Assembly: GCA_051453625.1 (NCBI GenBank)
Contig: JBOZIK010000001.1
Coordinates: 121,557,947-121,621,946, forward strand
Reading direction: 5' to 3'
From: Welwitschia mirabilis
Taxonomy: Eukaryota > Gnetophyta > Gnetopsida > Welwitschiales
Length of the DNA: 64,000 nucleotides
The notes under the pieces were generated by a model that was given only the letters and a program-made list of their open reading frames with translations, searched no databases and was not told the origin of the DNA. The position numbers were made by a program, and so were the translations under genes. Each line of letters begins with the position of its first letter. Within the stretch, counting starts at the first letter, position 1. This document shows positions 58,050 through 64,000 of this stretch, piece after piece.

Positions 58050-59350
58050 GAGCTCCCCTTGTCTATGCATGATGAATTCTAGCTTAGCAGCTGGGTCAAG
58101 AGTAAGAGGAGAAGAAGGAGGATTCTCAGGATCTGTATGAAGATAGATATTAGGAGATGCTATAATTAACCTAACTGTCTCATTACCATGGACACATACT
58201 AACTCTGGAAGTTCTATAGTTATATTTTGCTAAATAAAGATAATGTGCTGACGCATGTCCACCATATGATCCTCTAGCTACTATACTCTCCTCTTGATAG
58301 ATAGGATCTTTTTCTCAACTTTCTGCTCAAAGGTCTAGATCCTCTGATCAAGCGCCTAGATACCAGTGTTAATGAAACCTCTAATGGTCTTAGTGGTCTC
58401 AACTGGAAGGACCTAAATCTCCTCTAAGAAAGCTCCAACTGTAGGTCTCTATACCTAAGGTCTATTTTCCTCTCTTGATACTTGTATACTCATATCTTAT
58501 AAATAGCAAGCAAAAGTCTAAACATGTGAGATATGCTACTCACTTATGAGCTCGAGTACTCTAAATCGTCTAAACAGAGCTAAGAGGAGGCATAGATAAT
58601 TGAGTGTACCTCAATCATAGACCTGAGTCTCCTCCAAATAAAGGTAGGTAAGTCCATCTGCTTTCCCTAATGAAAAGATACTAGAAGCTATAGGTGTACC
58701 ACCATAGTGTGACTATCAGGGAATGATGAAATGATGTTATGAATCAGTCCTCTGTGTAATACTCTATATGTGGGGGTCAACTAGGTAATATTTATCCACT
58801 GTCAATTAGTAGTTACATCAGCTAGAATATCTAATATGGCATCATAGGCTCAATGCTTCTCTATCTAAATGAATATACATACTCCTAAGCCCTCAAAGAT
58901 CTATAATGATTGTAATGTGGGATGGGAGAATAGCTATCTCGTGGTCTCATATGTAAGCGACGATCATATTCTAGAGCTAACCACGAGCATCTAGTTTTTT
59001 CTCTATATGCATGGTGTTATAAAACTCTGTCATCTCAAAAAAATAATATACATCATACACATTTGTGATCCATATCAGTTATAAATCTATTAATATTTGA
59101 TCAACCTCTGGCTCTATGTAACTCATGAAATCTCTAAAATGTCTCTCGACACAAATGCTAGCTATTTGGATGCTTAAAGATCGTCCATGCCAAGGTGATA
59201 TATATGTGGGCTCCACATGCTATATCCTAGGCTTGATCAAAGGGCATGCCTCTTACTTTACAAGCTCAGCTAAAGCCTCTGCTTGTCTAGCTCTATGCAT
59301 ACATGGCTTATTCAATCAAAAACATAAACTCTTCATGTGAAATAAATAAA
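58050..59350 (-). pseudogene. Athila extra ORF between pol and 3' LTR (unrecognised product)
   Basis: Visibly less AT-rich than its flanks. The minus strand reads semi-coherent protein-like stretches such as 'FINTGI*ALDQRI*TFEQKVEK' (coiled-coil character), 'LPELVCVHGNETV', and near 58620 'SIFSLGKQMDLPTFIW'. Athila elements carry an extra or env-like ORF in this place. I do not recognise a transmembrane segment or any env motif, and the frame has many stops. It may instead be the 'putative plant transposon protein' domain found in Athila ORFs. Function unknown. Confidence 0.5.
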
Positions 59351-61478
59351 CAAGTCAAAACATCATATGGATGTGCAATAACAACCTCTAAAATCGAGAG
59401 AAATGGGAATGCAAAAGCTATGTATGTAATTGGCCCCACAAGTAGTAAAAAAAATCCAGCAAAGTTATAGAGCATATCTCACTAATCAATTTCACCTAGA
59501 GAATTATTATTATTTAACCTATAGTTTGAAAGAAAATGAGTGTAACAAGTAGAAACCTAAAAATACCTCATAATATGCACAAATGATCATAACTCAAAAA
59601 ATACATAGTAAAATTCAAATTCATAAGTTCCAAAATAAAGAGCATCAAAAACTGAATAATATACTAAAAACTATGTGTGGAAAGGCTAAAAAAAGGGAGA
59701 AAAAAAGTGAAAAATAGGAGGAGAGAAACATATCTCATTTTTTCAAATATGAAGAGATCTCATGAATCTGGTAATGAAATTAGACATAACAAGTTCTAAA
59801 ATGCTAGTAAGAGTTAGAGGAATCATCATCTTTTAGAAGAACAAAGGAAAATAATAATAAAATGTATGAAAATAAGGAAAAATGGTTTGGAATATGGTTT
59901 TATTGCACTGTCGTCTGGTCATATCATCTAGATGATAAACTAAAATAACTACTAAAAAAAATCAAGTCATCGTCCACCACAATGCCATCTAGACGACTAG
60001 GTGGATGATGGGACATTAAATAGATTTTCAGAAGAAAAATGTCAGCTATGAAAGTTAGGCTTAGATATATCATTTAAGTGACAGTTCTAAAAAAGGAAAA
60101 GAATAGAAAACCAAAAATCACATAGAAAACATAAAAACTAAGAAAACTAAAGGAAAAATAATAAACAAACACAAAAGGAAAATCTATGGCTAAAGAAAGT
60201 AGACCATCTAGGTTTTTCAACCTATACTAAAAACTGCATGAATGTACCCAAATAGAAAATGAAAGCATGATAGACATAGAACTCGATAACCTACAAGGGA
60301 ACTCATAAAGATTGTAAAAAATATATTATTTTAAAAATTTTTCTAAAAAATGTGTTTTTAGAAATACATTTTAGCATAATCAAATAGCAAAAGAACTACT
60401 AAATGATTAAGGTTCTAAGAAGAATAAGAAAATTCAAAAATTACTTTAAAACCCTAGACTCAAAAAACTGAAGAAAATAGAGTGAAAATTGACACAAGAA
60501 ACAAGGAAAATATTATTTACCTATCCTAAGTACTAACCTAGCAAACTCCCAAGGAAAACATCATAACATCACCTAACAAAATGCATTAACTTCATAAAGT
60601 TTATTTGAAAAGGCAGTGGTTATGGTGATAGTTAATGCTTTCAGTGTGTAGAATAATGAATGTCAAAATTAAAAGTTACTTAGAAATAAACTCACCTACT
60701 TTCACCCCACAAACTCACCTGGATCTCCAAAAGTGAAATGATTAAGTGGAAATACTAAGAGTCTAGGAAACAAACAATTAATTTAATGACACCAGGGACA
60801 TCATTGATCCCTAACCTCAAAGTTTTTATTGCTTTTTCTATGATGAGGGGAGTGTAACCACTGTTAGAGGAGTAAGGACCCATGAAGCATGGTTAACTAG
60901 CCCCCAAGTGGAGTTCCTATAGCTACTAACACTACCAAAAATTACTTTTAGAAATATTTACCCTGGTGAAATAGGACATCATGATGACCATGCATTTTTC
61001 ATTAAAGCACAAAATACAATAACTCATGATTATTATTTTTCTCTCTTTTCTTTTTCTTTTTCCATTAAAATTCCACATGATCACACACCCAAAAAATACG
61101 AAGGTAAATAAGTAATATAAAAGATAGAAAAGAACACTCCCAAATAATCCAAGATTTTAACACCATTGAAAAAAACACAAGAAACCAAGGAATCTTCCTT
61201 TAAATAGAGTCCATAAACATGGGAATGCCTCAAGATTAGGTAAATCCAATCTTACCACTGTAAATGCTCAAGTATAAAACTAAACATAAAACTCTATAAA
61301 GTAATACACAAGTCAAGTTTAAAAGATAATCAGGTAATATCATAATATTTAATCAAAAAAGTAGGCTAAGAAAGAACTTAGATAATGATAGGGAGGAAAT
61401 CCTCCTCATCGAGAGGAACTTACAAAACAAGTGCTTCTACCATGTTTATGGTTGGATCTAAAGATCCCTCATATAATT
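59351..61478 (-). other. Athila spacer between extra ORF and integrase
   Basis: About 2.1 kb, A-rich on the + strand. Contains two strong copies of the palindromic motif ('atcatctagatgat' near 59926 and 'catctagacgac' near 59987). No coding frame supported. Confidence 0.55.
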
Positions 61479-62640
61479 TCAACTATTGCCATTAACCTTT
61501 TGAATCTCTTTAGTTTCTAAATCTAAAATTTTAACTGAGCCATTACAATGCACTTTCTTTATAAGATAAAAACCTAACCATTTAGAGGTCAACTTGTTAT
61601 TCAAAAGGTTAACTCTAGTATTATATAACAAGATAAGTTGACTAGCTTCAAACTTTTTATGAAAAATAGTTTTATCATGTTTGAACTTTGCTTGGGCTTT
61701 ATAAATTAATTTATGATGTATGGCACTAGTTCTTTTTTTCATTAAGATGATCTAACTAAGCTAATATATACTTAATATTTTAATCAAAATCCACAAGATT
61801 AAGTTTATGGAATGCACGATAAGAATTGCAACATACATCAATTGATAAGGTACAGACTTTACTGTAAACAAGTTCATAAGATGAAAAACCAAAAGAAGTA
61901 TGCAAAGTAGTATGATAAGCGCAAAGTACATCATTAAGCTTAGAAGTCCAATACTTTTTATTAATATAGAAAAGTTTTTAGAGCAATTTTTTTATTTCTC
62001 TATTTGCATTTTTAGCCTATTCATTAGTCTGAGGATGATAAGCACAAGCTACTGTATGTTCTATACCAATGAATAGAAGAAGTTTCTTAAAAAATGCATG
62101 AATGAAATAAGTACCTAGATCACTAATGATAACTCTATGAAAACCAAATATCTAAAAAAATATAAGTTTTAAGAAAATAAAAGACAGTTTAGGCATCATT
62201 CAAAGAAGTAGGTATGGCTTTAACCCATTTACTCACATAATTAACAACTACTAAAATATAATTTTTATTAAAAGAAGATGGGTGAATAAGGCCTATGAAA
62301 TAAATACCCCAATAATCAAAAGGCTCACACTCAAGAATAGATCTGAGGGGCATTTTTTATAAATGAAAAAGGCTGCTATAACACTGACAAGGATTACACC
62401 TTCTAACAAAATCAAACAAATCATAAAAACAAGAAGGCTAGTAAAAACTAGAATGAAGGATTTTCATGAAAGTTTTAAGTCCACTAAAATTTCCTCTATA
62501 AATACCATCAAGATTAAGAATCTTAGGTATTTTTCAATCAGGCATACATTTTCTCATAATTTGGTTTTTACACCTATGGTACAAATATGGCTTAATCCAC
62601 TCATAATCACTTATCCAATGGAGAAAAGATTTACATTGGT
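61479..62640 (-). pseudogene. Athila integrase
   Basis: Minus-strand order: 'RRCNPCQCYSS' (zinc CxxC), 'KMPLRSILECEPFDYWGIYFIG' near 62345-62280 (normally WGIDFMGP; first catalytic Asp replaced by Tyr), 'YILVVVNYVSKWVKAIPT' (about 62250), 'NKCKNREIKKLL' (SNREIK.IL) and 'YELVYSK' (YRLVYGK). The C-terminal domain (61742-61479) is open for 87 codons, with LLYNTRVNLLNNKLTSKWLG and 'IQKVNG', matching 'LLFNSRLKLFPGKLRSRW.GP' and 'FKVNG'. Frameshifts and stops inactivate it. Confidence 0.9.
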
Positions 62641-62689
62641 TATAGATCCAATGTTGTAGTGTTTTCATGGTTATAAGATAGTTCACAAT

Positions 62690-63185
62690 ATTGGCATATC
62701 ATGAACAAGGATCAAAAGAAGAAATAGCAAGAAGCTATTCATTAAAAAGGAATCATTAATGATAATATTATATGGAGGAGAAGTAAGTTAAGACAAATGA
62801 TCAAAAATAAAATTGTACTTCCCTGCTTTATCTATGATGGTTAAATTAAAATTTTACATAAGAAGGATCTATCTAACTAAACGGGCACTAGAATCTTTCT
62901 TAGTAATGAGGTAAGGAATGGTAGCATGATTGATATAAACATTTATGTAAAAGCCTAAAAGATAATGTCTAAGAGAATTAAGAAAAAAGATAATAGCTAG
63001 CATCTCTTTCTCTGTATTGGTGTAGTTCATCTGAGCTCTAGACAAATATTTGATATGGTAGATATAACTTTAAAGTCATTCTCATATTTTTGAAAAAGAA
63101 CCCCATCCATGGTAAAGTTACTCGCATCATACATAAGCTTAAACTCAAGTGCCCAATCAGGTCTCATCACTATAAAAGCATAAGA
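62690..63185 (-). pseudogene. Athila RNase H
   Basis: The minus frame reads 'RPDWALEFKLMYDASNF' (normally PDW.LPFELMCDASD.), then a decayed 'NYTTTEKELLAVV' equivalent ('TTPIQRKRC*LLS', shifted frame). 'DHSALKYLL' is only weakly visible. The first catalytic Asp of 'YDAS' is present. It lies between RT and integrase as in all gypsy elements. Confidence 0.8.
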
Positions 63186-64000
63186 TAATTTACATTTAAG
63201 CCTATCAAAATCAAGTTGACAAGATTCATTTCATTTGAATTTGACATCTTTCTCTAGTAATGAGTGAAGAGGTTTATAAAAAGAAGCATAACCATGAATG
63301 AACTAATGGTAAAAACCATAATTACCAAGAAAAGATCGGACCTATTTAATATTTGTAAGAGAACTAAGCTTTTAAATAATATTAACTTTAGAAGCATCCA
63401 TAGTAATCCTATCTCAAGAAATATAGTCACCTAAAACAATATCACTCTCTAAAAGAAAATGACTCTTTTCCTAACTCAAGTAGAGGCCACTAGAAATGCA
63501 TCAATCTAAGACTTTCTCTAAATAATATAATACCTATTTAAAAGTTTTAGCATAAATAGAAAAGTAATCCATGAAAATATAAATGGAATCCTTAAGCATA
63601 TTAGAAAAGAAACCCATCATAGCACGCTGAAAAGTACCAGGAGCATTACAAAGTCTAAAGGCATGCATTTAAAGGCAAAGTTACCAAAAGGAGAAGTGAA
63701 AGTAGTTTTGGCTTAGTTCTCAGTGGCAATGCAAACTTGATTGTAATCTTTATAACTATTAAGAAAATAGTAAAAAGCATAACCTTAAATCCTATCAAAA
63801 ATCTAATCAAGAAAAGGTAAAGGACAATGGTCTTTTTTGGTTACCTCATTTAGTTTTTAGAAGTCTATGCACATATGTCATTTTCCACTCTTTTTAGGTA
63901 CTACTATCAAGGGATTAATTCACTCCCCATCAGTAATGGAGTAAATGATTCTAGCCTTTATAATTTTTATGATTTCATCTTTAATAATTTGCTCAAGGAC
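63186..64000 (-). pseudogene. Athila reverse transcriptase (partial, right edge)
   Basis: Minus strand from 64000: 'IYSITDGE*INPLIVVPKKSG' (normally I.PISDS.WVSP..VVPKK.G), 'HMCIDF*KLNEVTKKDHCPLPFLDQ', 'YNQVCIATEN*AKTTFTSPFG', then the catalytic box 'IYIFMDYFSIYAKTF' near 63590-63555. The second Asp of MDDF has become Tyr, so the polymerase would be dead regardless of stops. The RT fingers start beyond the window. Confidence 0.9.

Larger units (their letters stand above)
56524..64000 (-). mobile_element. Athila-type gypsy element, reverse strand, running off the window
   Basis: In element order from the right edge: RT, RNase H, integrase (to 61479), non-coding spacer, an extra ORF (59350-58050), spacer, 3' LTR (57569-56524). 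A pol-to-LTR interval of nearly 4 kb with an extra ORF is characteristic of Athila. Gag, PBS and 5' LTR lie beyond 64000. Confidence 0.85.

Noticed and set aside
62363-62659. Forward frame of 98 codons
   Set aside because: Complement of the reverse-strand Athila integrase; no motif of its own.
1-64000. A new non-transposon gene system
   Set aside because: Both strands were read for host exons, RNA genes and gene clusters. All interpretable coding signal belongs to LINE, copia or gypsy families, and the unexplained stretches show no supported gene.

Overview
This window is transposable-element DNA from a flowering-plant nuclear genome. It is AT-rich with scarce CG, and I found no intact host gene. 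The organism type rests on the elements present: Ty1/copia elements with initiator-tRNA-Met primer sites, Ty3/gypsy elements of the Tat/Athila group, L1-type LINEs with an endonuclease, an ORF1 zinc knuckle and a 'Y[AV]DD' reverse transcriptase, and a tRNA-derived SINE. I cannot name a species. All coding regions are decayed. In-frame stops are mostly TAG/TAA/TGA where Gln, Trp or Arg codons are expected, which fits old methylated DNA that has deaminated.

Left two thirds (1-43030). A LINE ORF2 (1-1092, resuming 42171-43030) is split by a copia element with short ~200/171 bp LTRs (1093-1292 and 42000-42170). Its 5 bp target duplication is AGTTT/GGTTT, and the LINE reading frame resumes across the insertion. 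The leader of this copia element is split by a gypsy element (3109-23689, LTRs ~950 bp, target duplication ACATC on both sides). The gypsy gag is split by a reverse-strand copia element (4386-13110, LTRs ~1.5 kb, duplicated PPT, possible target duplication AAAAC/AAAAA). The order is therefore LINE > copia > gypsy > copia. The outer copia span also holds a copia gag-pol (24691-28740), unresolved repeat DNA (28760-32567), a 5' Athila fragment (LTR 32568-33830, PBS, gag, protease) running directly into a 5'-truncated LINE (36387-38965), and LTR-like DNA beginning with a doubled PBS (38966-41240).

Right third (43031-64000). Two ~2.7 kb LTRs (A, 43549-52043; B, 52348-55103) enclose only ~300 bp with no coding region. 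Their 3' ends carry three extra ~54 bp tandem copies of the LTR/PBS junction. LTR A is split by a reverse-strand LINE of about 5.8 kb (45220-51015) with a ~17 bp target duplication and a poly(T) run at its left end. Next comes an inverted repeat of Athila LTR sequence (arms 55798-56523 and 56844-57569, 320 bp spacer). Its right arm is the 3' LTR of a reverse-strand Athila element whose extra ORF, integrase, RNase H and RT fill 58050-64000 and run off the window.

Six runs of N are present. Three are exactly 100 bp (9074-9173, 10738-10837, 41241-41340) and three are other sizes (9645-10028, 10434-10485, 14370-14802). Several are flanked by repeated sequence, so some local duplications may be assembly effects. 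All percent identities given here were judged by eye.
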